DNA of 64,000 bases from assembly GCF_000384335.2 (NCBI RefSeq), contig NZ_KQ031382.1, positions 496,001-560,000 of the forward strand, given 5' to 3'. This DNA comes from Hyphomicrobium sp. 99 (lineage in GTDB: Bacteria > Pseudomonadota > Alphaproteobacteria > Rhizobiales > Hyphomicrobiaceae). Positions 1 to 8,773 of the stretch are shown here, in pieces. The translations under genes were made by a program, and so were the position numbers. The notes beneath the pieces were generated by a model. It did no database searches. It saw only the letters and a program-made list of their open reading frames with translations, and had not been told where the DNA came from. The number at the start of each line of letters is the position of its first letter. Within the stretch, counting starts at the first letter, position 1.

Positions 1-1
1 A

Positions 2-724
2 CACTCGTTCCTCGCCGACCAGATGGGCGTCGAACTTGTCGAAAGCACCGATCTCGTCGTTATCGACGGTCTTCTTCGGATGAAGACGACCGAGGGGTTG
101 AAACGCGTCGACGTGCTTTACCGGCGCGTCGATGACGATTTCCTCGATCCGCTTGTATTCGATCCGACGTCGCTGCTTGGCGTGCCGGGAATATTCGATG
201 TCTATCGCTCCGGCCGGGTGACGATCGTCAACGCACCGGGGGCGGGCATCGCCGATGATAAGGCGATCTACAGCTACATCCCGGCGATTATCGAGTTCTA
301 TACCGGCAAGTCTCCGATCCTCCCCAATGTCGAGACATACAACTGCCGTGAACCGTCGAGCCTCAAGTATGTACTCGAACATCTCGCCGAACTTGTCGTC
401 AAGGAAGTTCACGGTTCCGGCGGCTACGGCATGCTCGTCGGCCCGAAGTCGACCAAAGAGCAGATCGAAGCTTTCAGGGCGAAGCTGATCGCCAATCCGA
501 CGAATTATATCGCCCAGCCGACGCTTGCGCTTTCGACATGCCCAACGCTCGCCGACTCGAGCGTTTCAGCACGGCATCTCGACTTGCGCCCATTCGTGCT
601 CATTGGCGATCAGGTGCGGCTGATGCCGGGAGGGTTGACCCGCGTTGCTCTTAAAAAGGGCTCGCTGGTTGTCAACTCGAGCCAAGGCGGCGGCACCAAG
701 GATACTTGGGTGCTGCAGGAATAG
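2..724 (+). CDS. Circularly permuted ATP-grasp protein of the Anbu operon (5' partial)
   Basis: This is the C-terminal 240 residues of a larger protein; the reading frame is open from base 2, so the start lies outside the window. It reads like the circularly permuted ATP-grasp family (formerly DUF404/DUF407): an RRVDDDFLDPL stretch, VPGIFDVYRSGRV, VNAPGAGIADDKA, and near the end a GQVRLMPGGLTRVAL-type segment. In this family such proteins accompany an alpha-E protein, a transglutaminase and the Anbu protease, exactly the next three genes. ATP-grasp enzymes make carboxylate-amine bonds, so a peptide-ligase role is a reasonable inference, but the substrate is unknown. The stop lies 7 bp before the next start. 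Confidence 0.85.
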   Translation, partial: HSFLADQMGVELVESTDLVVIDGLLRMKTTEGLKRVDVLYRRVDDDFLDPLVFDPTSLLGVPGIFDVYRSGRVTIVNAPGAGIADDKAIYSYIPAIIEFYTGKSPILPNVETYNCREPSSLKYVLEHLAELVVKEVHGSGGYGMLVGPKSTKEQIEAFRAKLIANPTNYIAQPTLALSTCPTLADSSVSARHLDLRPFVLIGDQVRLMPGGLTRVALKKGSLVVNSSQGGGTKDTWVLQE

Positions 725-731
725 TTTCGGA

Positions 732-1679
732 ATGCTTGGACGTACGGCAAACGATCTCTACTGGCTGTCGCGTTATATCGAGCGCGCGGAAAACATCGCG
801 CGTCTTCTCGAGGTCGGCTATCGCATCGTGCTTCTACCGCGCGAGGGCGAAAGCTTTCACGAGGAATGGCGATCGACGCTTGAAAGCGCGGGCTGCCTCC
901 AGGGCTACGTGCAGCGGCACGGCGAGCTCATGTCGCAAAACGTCATCGACTACATGCTGTTCGATACGTCGAATCCGTCGAGCATAGCATCATGCCTCGC
1001 AAGCGCGCGTCGCAACGGCCGCGCACAGCGCACGGCTCTGACGCGCGAAATGTGGGAAAGCCTGAACAGCGCCTGGCTCGAATTCTCCGCGATCCGCCCC
1101 GCGACCGTCACGTCGAATTCACTTCCCGAGCTTCTTGATTGGGTGCGCTCGCGCTCCGCGCTCTATCGCGGCGCTTTGCTGAACACGATCCTGCGAAACG
1201 ATACATATTATTTCAGCCAGGTCGGCACGTTCATCGAGCGCGCCGACAGCACCGCGCGCATCCTCGACGTCAAATATTATCATCTCTTGCCGTCGAGCGA
1301 GATGGTGGGTAGCGAAAAGGACAATTATCAGTGGGCGGCGCTGTTGCGCTCGGTGTCGGCGCACCGCAGCTATCGTTGGGTCTTTAAGGATCACTACCGC
1401 CCGCTCAAGATCGCGGATTTCATGATCTTGAATCGCCAGATGCCGCGGTCCCTTCGCTCATGCTATGATGAGTTGACGGCGGCTCTTCGGGACCTAGCCG
1501 TGTTTTATGGTATTCGGCACGATTGCCAAACGACAGCTGAGGCGACGCGCGATCTCTTGCTCGAAGCCGACATGCGCAACATTTTCCAATCCGGACTGCA
1601 TGAGTTCGTGCAGGATTTCATAGGACGCAACAACAAGCTCGGTAACGAGATCTCCGCCGCTTATCATTTTAGCGATTGA
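732..1679 (+). CDS. Alpha-E domain protein (DUF403 type)
   Basis: 315 residues, an all-helical protein of the alpha-E family. The N-terminus MLGRTANDLYWLSRYIERAE carries the family hallmark (W-x-x-RY-x-ERAEN), and a second similar stretch, FIERADSTARILDVKYY, occurs mid-protein. An in-frame TTG-type extension is possible upstream, but the ATG at 732 places the conserved WLSRYIERAE motif at the usual distance from the N-terminus and avoids overlap with the preceding gene. The biochemical role is unknown; the family occurs with circularly permuted ATP-grasp proteins, transglutaminases and Anbu. It is followed after 9 bp by the transglutaminase and is almost certainly cotranscribed. Confidence 0.85.
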   Translation: MLGRTANDLYWLSRYIERAENIARLLEVGYRIVLLPREGESFHEEWRSTLESAGCLQGYVQRHGELMSQNVIDYMLFDTSNPSSIASCLASARRNGRAQRTALTREMWESLNSAWLEFSAIRPATVTSNSLPELLDWVRSRSALYRGALLNTILRNDTYYFSQVGTFIERADSTARILDVKYYHLLPSSEMVGSEKDNYQWAALLRSVSAHRSYRWVFKDHYRPLKIADFMILNRQMPRSLRSCYDELTAALRDLAVFYGIRHDCQTTAEATRDLLLEADMRNIFQSGLHEFVQDFIGRNNKLGNEISAAYHFSD

Positions 1680-1688
1680 GGATCGACG

Positions 1689-2501
1689 ATGCGCATTTCG
1701 ATTGGGCATGTGTCGCGTTACGTTTACAGCGAGCCGACACGATATTCCATTCTGGCTCTGCGCCTCACGCCGCCATCATTTCAAGGCCAGCGCGTCGTCG
1801 AATGGCGCGTCAGCGCTCCCGGCGTCGACGCGGTAAAAGGCTTTCGCGACGGATTTGGCAACCTAGTCCAGCTTGCGAGCTTCACGGAGGAACACTCTGA
1901 AACTCTGATCATCGCGAAGGGTGTCGTCGATACGGAAGATCGCGCAGGTGTCGTGCGCGGATTGGCCGATCCGGCGCCGGTCAGGGTTTATCGCCGCCAG
2001 ACTGCGAAGACGACGGCAACCGACGAAATTCGTGCGCTCTGCCGCGCCGCAGGCGCTAAGCTCGACATCCGCGGAATGCATAATCTGATGCATGCCGTAC
2101 GCGACGCCGTAGACTACAAAATCGGTGCGACAAACGCGCATACCACCGCAGCCGAGGCATTGGCGGAAGGCAAGGGCGTCTGTCAGGATCACGCGCACGT
2201 CTTCATCGCGGCCGCGCGATCGCTCAATATTCCGGCCCGCTACGTAAGCGGCTATTTCCTATCCGGCGCGGGCGAACCCTCCGACGCTAACCATGCGTGG
2301 GCGGAAGTCTGGCTTGAAGGGCTAGGATGGGTTGGCTTTGACCCGGCTAATCGGATATGTCCCACCGAGAAGTACGTGCGGCTCGCTTCGGGGCTGGACG
2401 CGACATACGCGGCTCCCATTCGCGGCACCCGTAAGGGCATCGCGAACGAAGAGCTTGACGTCATCGTCGAGGTTCAGCAGCAGAGCAGCCAGCAACAGTA
2501 G
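1689..2501 (+). CDS. Transglutaminase-like cysteine peptidase family protein
   Basis: 270 residues. The N-terminal half has the bacterial transglutaminase-like N-terminal beta domain (MRISIGHVSRYVYSEPTRYS). The core carries an intact catalytic triad: Cys165 in GKGVCQDHAHVF, His202 in NHAWAEVW and Asp218 in GFDPANR. Such enzymes act on amide or isopeptide bonds as peptidases or transamidases. With an ATP-grasp protein in the same operon, it could remove or make the bond that the ATP-grasp enzyme handles (inference). The tail is Gln/Ser rich (QQQSSQQQ). A GAGG-like ribosome site precedes the ATG, and 26 bp separate it from the Anbu gene. Confidence 0.88.
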   Translation: MRISIGHVSRYVYSEPTRYSILALRLTPPSFQGQRVVEWRVSAPGVDAVKGFRDGFGNLVQLASFTEEHSETLIIAKGVVDTEDRAGVVRGLADPAPVRVYRRQTAKTTATDEIRALCRAAGAKLDIRGMHNLMHAVRDAVDYKIGATNAHTTAAEALAEGKGVCQDHAHVFIAAARSLNIPARYVSGYFLSGAGEPSDANHAWAEVWLEGLGWVGFDPANRICPTEKYVRLASGLDATYAAPIRGTRKGIANEELDVIVEVQQQSSQQQ

Positions 2502-2527
2502 CTGCCTGCTACTCCGGAGATTTTTGT

Positions 2528-3262
2528 ATGACATACGCGGTAGCGTTGCGGCTCGAGGCCGGGCTCGTGTTTGCCGCCGATACCCGAACGAATGCGGGCG
2601 TCGACAACATTGCCCAATATAAAAAGCTCCAACTCTGGCGCCGCCCGGACGACCGCGTGCTCGTTCTCCTGGCCGCAGGCAATCTTGCCGTCACCCAGGC
2701 CGTCGTCAGTCTGCTGAATGAGCATCTGGCGGAAGAGACGGGTGAAGATTCAGCGACGCTCTATACGGCGCCAAACATGTATCGCGCCGCGCGCGTTGTT
2801 GGGGACGCTATTCGCGAAGCACGTCGCATCGATGGCGCGGCGCTCGAGGCGAGCAAGCTCGGCTTCAACACGAACTTTATCTTCGGCGGCCAGATCAAAG
2901 GCGAACGACCGCGCCTCTTTCAGATCTATCCGGAAGGAAATTTCATCGAGGCGACGGACGACACGCCATTCTTTCAAATTGGCGAGCACAAGTACGGCAA
3001 GCCGATTCTCGATCGCGTCGCGCGTTCGGACATGCGTCTCGGCGAGGCCGCAAAGCTGATACTTTTGTCGTTCGATTCCACGCTTCGATCGAACCTATCC
3101 GTCGGCATGCCGATCGATCTCGTCATGTACGAGCGTGATACCTTGGACGGAACGCGCGAGAAGCGCATCAGCGCGGACGACGAATATTTCCGCAACCTTT
3201 CGAGTGCCTGGTCCGATGCGCTGCGTCAGGCCTTCTCCAAGATCGAGGAGTTTGACGTCTGA
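2528..3262 (+). CDS. Anbu, proteasome/HslV-like bacterial protease
   Basis: 244 residues. After removal of Met1 the protein starts with a threonine, the Ntn-hydrolase nucleophile; an Asp in FAADTRTN (mature position about 17) and Lys-Lys in IAQYKKLQLW (about 31-32) match the proteasome-fold active site. Length and the LLAAGNLAVTQAVVSLL segment fit Anbu, the ancestral beta-subunit family that assembles into helical or lock-washer rings, rather than HslV (about 175 residues). No HslU/ClpX-type ATPase is nearby. Operon with ATP-grasp, alpha-E and transglutaminase genes is the typical Anbu setting. GGAG at about -12 supports the ATG at 2528. No clear terminator was seen after it. Confidence 0.9.
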   Translation: MTYAVALRLEAGLVFAADTRTNAGVDNIAQYKKLQLWRRPDDRVLVLLAAGNLAVTQAVVSLLNEHLAEETGEDSATLYTAPNMYRAARVVGDAIREARRIDGAALEASKLGFNTNFIFGGQIKGERPRLFQIYPEGNFIEATDDTPFFQIGEHKYGKPILDRVARSDMRLGEAAKLILLSFDSTLRSNLSVGMPIDLVMYERDTLDGTREKRISADDEYFRNLSSAWSDALRQAFSKIEEFDV

Positions 3263-3485
3263 TCTCGCTCCACTCGCGGATGTGATTGATTAACGCCCAT
3301 AAACCGTTGCGACGCTGAATTAGACCGCGTCGTCTGCTCGATCGAATTTATGTTGCACCCCAGCAAAAATGCGGGGGACTTGCCTATGCATGTTTTGCGT
3401 TGAAAGTGCAGTCTCGCTTCTGTCGATCAAGTAAGCTTAGATGTGTCCAGCGCGGTGAAGGGCAGGTGAGCGCTGGAAGGATACA

Positions 3486-4529
3486 ATGGGCTTCCCGACA
3501 CTAAAGGAACATCTCTCGAATTGGACGCTGGATGGCCGCACGCGTGGGCAGGTGGCAGACACCATTCTCGCCATCGCTGAAGCGAGCGCGCGTCTTTCGG
3601 AAGTCGTCGGACGGGGAGCACTCGGCGGAAAGCTCGGTCGCGTCGTCGCGCGTGCCGGCGAGCTCGACGAGCAGAAAGAAGTCGACGTCCTCGCCAATGG
3701 CATGATCATCGATGCGTTGAAATCTCAGCCCGTCGCGGCGCTTGCGACAGAGGAAGCCGAAAAACCCGTCGCGATCCAAAACGATGCGCCCCTTTTGGTC
3801 GCGACCGATCCGCTGGACGGTTCCTCGAATGTCGACGCCAACGTCTCAGTCGGCACGATCTTCTCTATCCTTCCGCGCCATCCGTCGTCGACGGGCGAGG
3901 CAGCATTTTTGCGGCCGGGCTCACATCAGCTTGCGGCGGGCTTCTTCGTGTATGGCCCACAAACGGTCTTGGCGCTGACGGTCGGCCACGGCACTCAAAT
4001 CTTCACCCTCGATAGGGAAACCCGAACCTTCCATCTGACGACGCGCAATGTCGCGATTCCGCCGGAAGCTGACGAGTACGCAATTAACGCTTCCAATGCT
4101 CGCCACTGGGATGATCCCATCCGCATCTATATCCACGACTGTGAAAACGGCGAGAACGGACCCCGCGGCCACGATTTCAATATGCGGTGGACGGGCTCGC
4201 CGGTTGCCGACATTTACCGGATCCTCTCCCGTGGCGGCATTTACCTTTATCCCGGCGACCGCCGGAAAGGGTTCCACCAGGGTCGCATTCGGTTGATTTA
4301 CGAAGCCAACCCGTTGAGCTGGATCGTGGAGCAGGCAGGCGGACGAGCAACGACTGGAAGAGATCGCGTGTTGGACGTCGTGCCGGCCGCGCTCCACCAG
4401 AAAACGCCGCTGATCTGCGGCTCTCGCGATGAGGTGGATCGAGTTATGCGCATATACAGCGGCCAGGAATTCAAGGGTGAGCGCTCGCCGCTATTCGGTC
4501 GGCGGGGTTTGTTCCGCGCGTTGCCGTGA
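3486..4529 (+). CDS. fbp: Class I fructose-1,6-bisphosphatase
   Basis: 347 residues, normal family length. It hydrolyses fructose-1,6-bisphosphate to fructose-6-phosphate in gluconeogenesis and the Calvin cycle. The metal-binding motif DPLDGSSNVD is at residues 108-117, preceded by the acidic pair in ATEEAEKP (about 89-90), and the C-terminal signature YPGDRRKGFHQGRIRLIYEA with EANPLSWIVEQAGG is intact. The next genes are phosphoribulokinase and ribulose-phosphate epimerase, so the group looks like a cbb-type sugar-phosphate operon. The 223 bp upstream hold no gene; they must contain the promoter, but no confident -35/-10 could be picked. No Rubisco gene or CbbR is adjacent. Confidence 0.94.
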   Translation: MGFPTLKEHLSNWTLDGRTRGQVADTILAIAEASARLSEVVGRGALGGKLGRVVARAGELDEQKEVDVLANGMIIDALKSQPVAALATEEAEKPVAIQNDAPLLVATDPLDGSSNVDANVSVGTIFSILPRHPSSTGEAAFLRPGSHQLAAGFFVYGPQTVLALTVGHGTQIFTLDRETRTFHLTTRNVAIPPEADEYAINASNARHWDDPIRIYIHDCENGENGPRGHDFNMRWTGSPVADIYRILSRGGIYLYPGDRRKGFHQGRIRLIYEANPLSWIVEQAGGRATTGRDRVLDVVPAALHQKTPLICGSRDEVDRVMRIYSGQEFKGERSPLFGRRGLFRALP

Positions 4530-4583
4530 GCTTTTAAGCCGAAAGCTTTCCATCCCTGAACCGCAGCCCATCGAGCCTCCGCA

Positions 4584-5459
4584 ATGTCGATTAAGCATCC
4601 GATCATATCCGTCACCGGTTCTTCAGGCGCGGGAACGACGTCGGTACGGCAAACCTTCGAAACCATTTTCCGCCGCGAACACGTGCGGGCCGCCTTCGTC
4701 CAGGGCGACGCCTTTCACCGCTACGATCGCTGCGGCATGGAAAAGGCGATGAAGGCAGCAGCGAAGCGCGGCAATCATAATTTCAGCCACTTCGGCCTCG
4801 AGGCCAATCTGATCGAGGAGCTCGAAACGCTCTTTCGCACGTACTCCGAAAGCGGCAAGGGTCTTATTCGCCATTATGTGCATGACGATGTGGAAGAGCG
4901 TGCGCTCGGCGCGCCCGTCGGCAGCTTTACGCCTTGGACGGAGATCGAGCCCGACACCGATCTTTTGATGTACGAAGGCCTCCACGGCGCCATCGTCACC
5001 GGAGGTTGCGATGTTGCGCGCCACGCCGACCTGAAGATCGGCGTCGTGCCGGTGATCAATCTCGAATGGATTCAGAAGATCCAGCGCGACCGTACCGAGC
5101 GCGGCTATACGACCGAGGATGTGACGCAATCGATCCTCAGGCGCATGCCTGACTACGTGCAGTACATCTGCCCGCAGTTCACGCAGACCGACATCAATTT
5201 TCAGCGAATTCCGACGGTCGATACATCGAACCCGTTCATTGCGCGCTGGATACCAACCCCCGATGAATCGATGGTAATCATCCGCTTCAAGGAGCCGCGC
5301 GGCATCGATTTCGCGTATCTTCTGTCGATGATCCACGACAGCTTCATGTCGCGTGCCAATTCCATCGTCATTCCTGGTAGTAAGCTCGATCTTGCCATGC
5401 AACTCATTCTAACGCCGCTCATTCTACAACTTGTCGAGCGCCGCCGCCGAGTGATGTGA
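4584..5459 (+). CDS. prkB: Phosphoribulokinase (class I, proteobacterial type)
   Basis: 291 residues, the usual length of the octameric bacterial enzyme that phosphorylates ribulose-5-phosphate to ribulose-1,5-bisphosphate. The P-loop is at residues 12-20 (GSSGAGTTS), followed by [10 protein letters not shown], the substrate-binding RHYVHDD segment and the Walker-B-like [10 protein letters not shown]. The enzyme's only known metabolic use is to supply Rubisco or a similar RuBP-using pathway, so its presence implies RuBP use somewhere in the genome. It begins 54 bp after fbp and ends 22 bp before rpe, consistent with one operon. The prk/cbbP naming differs between groups. Confidence 0.92.
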   Translation: MSIKHPIISVTGSSGAGTTSVRQTFETIFRREHVRAAFVQGDAFHRYDRCGMEKAMKAAAKRGNHNFSHFGLEANLIEELETLFRTYSESGKGLIRHYVHDDVEERALGAPVGSFTPWTEIEPDTDLLMYEGLHGAIVTGGCDVARHADLKIGVVPVINLEWIQKIQRDRTERGYTTEDVTQSILRRMPDYVQYICPQFTQTDINFQRIPTVDTSNPFIARWIPTPDESMVIIRFKEPRGIDFAYLLSMIHDSFMSRANSIVIPGSKLDLAMQLILTPLILQLVERRRRVM

Positions 5460-5481
5460 TCGAACCCGCGAAAGGTCTTCC

Positions 5482-6156
5482 GTGTCCCGCCCTCTCTTGA
5501 TCGCCCCGTCCATTCTCTCGGCCGACTTCAGCAAGCTCGGCGACGAAATCCGCGCCGTTGACGCAGCAGGCGCCGATTGGATCCACTGCGATGTGATGGA
5601 TGGACATTTCGTACCGAACATCACCTATGGCGCCCCGGTCATAAAGGCCGTGCGCGGCGCATCGAAAAAAATCTTCGACGTGCATTTGATGATCGCGCCC
5701 GCTGATCCCTATCTGGCGGACTTCGCCGCCGCTGGCGTCGATATCATCACGGTCCACGCGGAAGCTGGCCCGCATCTCGATCGTTCCTTGCAGGCTATAC
5801 GAGCGCTGGGCAAGAAAGCCGGTGTGTCGCTCAATCCGTCGACGCCCGAAAGCGTTATTGAATATGTTCTCGACCGTCTCGATCTCATCCTGGTGATGAG
5901 CGTCAACCCGGGCTTCGGCGGCCAATCGTTCATCCCGGCCGTCGTCGAGAAAATTCGCCGCGTGAAGGCGATGGTCGGTTCGCGCCCCATCGATATCGAG
6001 GTTGATGGCGGAGTGACGCCGGAGACCGCACGTCAGGTCGTCGAAGCCGGTGCCAACGTCCTGGTGGCAGGTTCGGCCGTCTTCAAAGGCGGCACCGAAC
6101 AAAGCTATCGCGCCAACATGGATGCCATCAGAAACGCGACGCGGCTCGAGGTCTAA
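5482..6156 (+). CDS. rpe: Ribulose-phosphate 3-epimerase
   Basis: 224 residues, start GTG. It interconverts ribulose-5-phosphate and xylulose-5-phosphate. The TIM-barrel signatures are complete: [13 protein letters not shown] at the N-terminus, the catalytic Asp in [34 protein letters not shown], and the second catalytic Asp in IEVDGGV followed by the phosphate-binding [10 protein letters not shown]. It lies 22 bp downstream of phosphoribulokinase and fits pentose-phosphate regeneration for that enzyme. No other start codon gives the conserved N-terminal strand. Confidence 0.94.
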   Translation: MSRPLLIAPSILSADFSKLGDEIRAVDAAGADWIHCDVMDGHFVPNITYGAPVIKAVRGASKKIFDVHLMIAPADPYLADFAAAGVDIITVHAEAGPHLDRSLQAIRALGKKAGVSLNPSTPESVIEYVLDRLDLILVMSVNPGFGGQSFIPAVVEKIRRVKAMVGSRPIDIEVDGGVTPETARQVVEAGANVLVAGSAVFKGGTEQSYRANMDAIRNATRLEV

Positions 6157-6215
6157 GAGAACAAGGTCCGAAACGCCGCTTGAATTCGGTACCGGCGAGC
6201 GTATTTCGACGGGTC

Positions 6216-8684
6216 ATGACTCAAAGCAAATTTTCCGATCCGCTCCCGATCGACGATGTGCTCGACGAAATTCGAGCAGCGCTTCTGTCCAGTGGAACCG
6301 CAGTGCTCGTCGCGCCGCCGGGCGCGGGCAAGACAACACGCGTGCCGCTCGCCCTTCTCGATGAATCCTGGACCGCTCATGGCAAAATTCTCGTTCTTGA
6401 GCCGCGCCGCATTGCGGCCCGTGCCGCCGCGGAACGGATGGCCACGAACATTGCCAGTCGCCTCGGCGACAAGATAGGTCTGCGCGCGCGCCTCAATTCC
6501 AAGACAGGCCCGCACGTCGCCGTCGAAGTCGTGACCGAAGGCGTCTTCACGCGCATGATCCTCGACGATCCCGAGCTCAAGGGCGTCGCAGCGGTTTTGT
6601 TCGACGAGTTCCACGAGGGCTCGCTCGACGCCGACCTCGGATTGGCACTGGCACTCGACGCGCGTTCGGCGCTCCGGCCCGATCTCAAAATCCTCGTCAT
6701 GTCGGCCACGCTCGAAGCCGCAAACGTCGCGAAGCTGCTCGGCGACGCGCCGATCGTCAGGAGCGAAGGCCGCGCCTATCCCGTCGAAACCCGCCACGTG
6801 GCGAGGCGCGCGAATAGGATCGAGGACGATGTCGTCGATACTGTGAAGCGGGCGGTTGCCAATGACACGGGCTCGATCCTCGTGTTCCTTCCTGGCCAAG
6901 GTGAGATCGCGCGCGTTGCCGAACGCCTGAGCGCGCATGCTTTGCCAGCAGACGTAGACATCGTTCCGCTTTACGGCGGCCTCGATCCCGCCGCCCAGGA
7001 TCGCGCCATTTCGCCGGCAAAAAACGGCCGCCGCAAAGTCGTTCTCGCGACATCGATCGCAGAAACGTCGATCACGATTGAAGGCGTGCGCGTGGTCGTC
7101 GATAGCGGCGTCGCGCGTGTTCCCCGCTTCGAGCCCGATGTGGGCATCACCCGTCTCGAGACAGTGCGCGTATCGCGCGCTTCGGCCGATCAGCGTCGCG
7201 GCCGCGCGGGACGAACCGCACCGGGCATTTGCTATCGCCTGTGGGACGAACCTGAGACGCAAGGCCTCGTGCCGTTTGCCGAACCCGAAATTCGCTCCGC
7301 TGATCTCTCTAGCCTGATGCTCGACTGTGCAGAGTGGGGCACGAACGATCCGCGCTCGCTGAAATGGCTTGATCCGCCGGCCGAAGGCGCGCTCGCGGCG
7401 GCGCGTACCGGTTTGCAAGCCGTCGGTGCGCTCGATGGAGAAGGCAGGATTACGGAGGAAGGAAAGCGGTTGCGCGCGCTGCCGCTTCCGCCGCGCTTAG
7501 CGCGAATGGTGCTGAAAGCCGGCGACAACGGCGACGCTCGGACAGCCGCAGAGCTGGCGGCAATCCTCGTCGAGCGCGGCATCGGTGGCAACGATCTCGA
7601 TCTTGCGGTTCGCCTCGAAAATTTCCGCCGCGATCGCTCGCAACGGGCAGAAAGCATGCGCGCACTCGCGCGTCAGTGGGCGCGAACAGGAACCGCTGCA
7701 GCACCGAAATCCAAAGAGACTTCGCCAGCGGCACTCCTCGCACTCGCTTATCCTGAACGAATTGCGAAGAACCGCGGAAAGCGCGGCAGCTTTCTTCTCG
7801 CGAATGGCAGAGCTGGGATTCTCGACGATAGTCATCACCTGGCCTCCGCGCCCTATCTAGTCGTTGCCGAGCTTCAGGGACGCGCAGCCGCGACGCGGAT
7901 CATGCTCGCGATCGCAGCGGAGGAAGCGGAGATCGAAGTATTCGCGGCTGACCGAATAGAGACGAGCGACGAGGTCGTATTCGACAAGGACGCCCGCGCC
8001 GTGCGCGCACGCCGAACGCGCCGCCTCGGTGCCATCGCGCTCAACAGCGAGCCGCGCCGTCTTCTCCCAGACGAAGATGTGTCTGCCGTCCTCGCGCGAG
8101 GCTTGGGAGATCTCGGAGCGGAAGCCCTGCCATGGACGAAGGCGCAGCTTCAAATGCGCAGTCGCATCGCATTCCTCCGCAAAGGCGACGACACATGGCC
8201 GGATCTGTCGGACGCAGCTTTAACGGCATCGATGGACGAATGGCTCAGCCCTTTTCTATCCGGCAAATCGCGGTTTGCTGAAATCGACGCCGACACCTTG
8301 GACGCCGCGCTGACTTCTTTGGTGCCGCGCCAGATGCGCGTGCGCCTCGATGCCGAAGCGCCAACGCACTTCGACGCGCCGACGGGCAACAGATTTGCTC
8401 TGGACTATGATGTCGCGGATGCCCCGGCGCTGCATATCCGTGTCCAGGAGCTCTTTGGACTGAAGGAGCATCCCGCTATCGCGCGTGGTCGCCTGCCCCT
8501 CACGCTGCACTTGCTGTCGCCTGCGCATCGGCCAATTCAAATCACCCGCGATCTACCAGGCTTCTGGGCAGGCTCTTGGAAAGCGGTGAGAGCCGACATG
8601 CGCGGCCAATACCCCAAGCACGTCTGGCCTGACGATCCCGCGAACGCGAAGCCCACGGCGCGAGCGAAGCCGCGAGGAACGTGA
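6216..8684 (+). CDS. hrpB: ATP-dependent helicase HrpB (DEAH family)
   Basis: 822 residues from the ATG at 6216; a TTG at 6180 in the same frame would add 12 residues but has weaker support. P-loop PPGAGKTT is at residues 34-41, the DExH box reads DEFH at 130-133, and the SAT motif is MSATLE. The helicase C-terminal half has the QRRGRAGRTAPG arginine-finger motif. The C-terminal HrpB-specific domain follows and ends in an Arg/Pro-rich tail. The role in bacteria is poorly defined; related DEAH helicases act on RNA. It is unrelated to the metabolic genes on either side and ends just before a minus-strand terminator. Confidence 0.9.
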   Translation: MTQSKFSDPLPIDDVLDEIRAALLSSGTAVLVAPPGAGKTTRVPLALLDESWTAHGKILVLEPRRIAARAAAERMATNIASRLGDKIGLRARLNSKTGPHVAVEVVTEGVFTRMILDDPELKGVAAVLFDEFHEGSLDADLGLALALDARSALRPDLKILVMSATLEAANVAKLLGDAPIVRSEGRAYPVETRHVARRANRIEDDVVDTVKRAVANDTGSILVFLPGQGEIARVAERLSAHALPADVDIVPLYGGLDPAAQDRAISPAKNGRRKVVLATSIAETSITIEGVRVVVDSGVARVPRFEPDVGITRLETVRVSRASADQRRGRAGRTAPGICYRLWDEPETQGLVPFAEPEIRSADLSSLMLDCAEWGTNDPRSLKWLDPPAEGALAAARTGLQAVGALDGEGRITEEGKRLRALPLPPRLARMVLKAGDNGDARTAAELAAILVERGIGGNDLDLAVRLENFRRDRSQRAESMRALARQWARTGTAAAPKSKETSPAALLALAYPERIAKNRGKRGSFLLANGRAGILDDSHHLASAPYLVVAELQGRAAATRIMLAIAAEEAEIEVFAADRIETSDEVVFDKDARAVRARRTRRLGAIALNSEPRRLLPDEDVSAVLARGLGDLGAEALPWTKAQLQMRSRIAFLRKGDDTWPDLSDAALTASMDEWLSPFLSGKSRFAEIDADTLDAALTSLVPRQMRVRLDAEAPTHFDAPTGNRFALDYDVADAPALHIRVQELFGLKEHPAIARGRLPLTLHLLSPAHRPIQITRDLPGFWAGSWKAVRADMRGQYPKHVWPDDPANAKPTARAKPRGT

Positions 8685-8714
8685 GCGGAGGATTCTAGCC
8701 GAAGCCTCGCACGC

Positions 8715-8747
8715 AAAAAAAAGCCCCGGCCAAACGGCAGCCGGGGC
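8715..8747 (-). terminator. Rho-independent terminator of gmaS
   Basis: A perfect 8-bp stem, GCCCCGGC (8723-8730) with GCCGGGGC (8740-8747), has a 9-nt loop and is followed on the minus strand by a run of eight T (A8 at 8715-8722 on the plus strand). It lies 27 bp beyond the gmaS stop, in the right orientation to end the methylamine operon. It also lies between convergent hrpB and gmaS. Confidence 0.88.
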
Positions 8748-8773
8748 AGGTTCTCGTGGAGGAACACGATTAA

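Noticed and set aside
6153..7418. 421-codon minus-strand frame opposite hrpB
   Set aside because: Arg/His/Ala-rich composition typical of a shadow frame; hrpB on the other strand has all helicase motifs.
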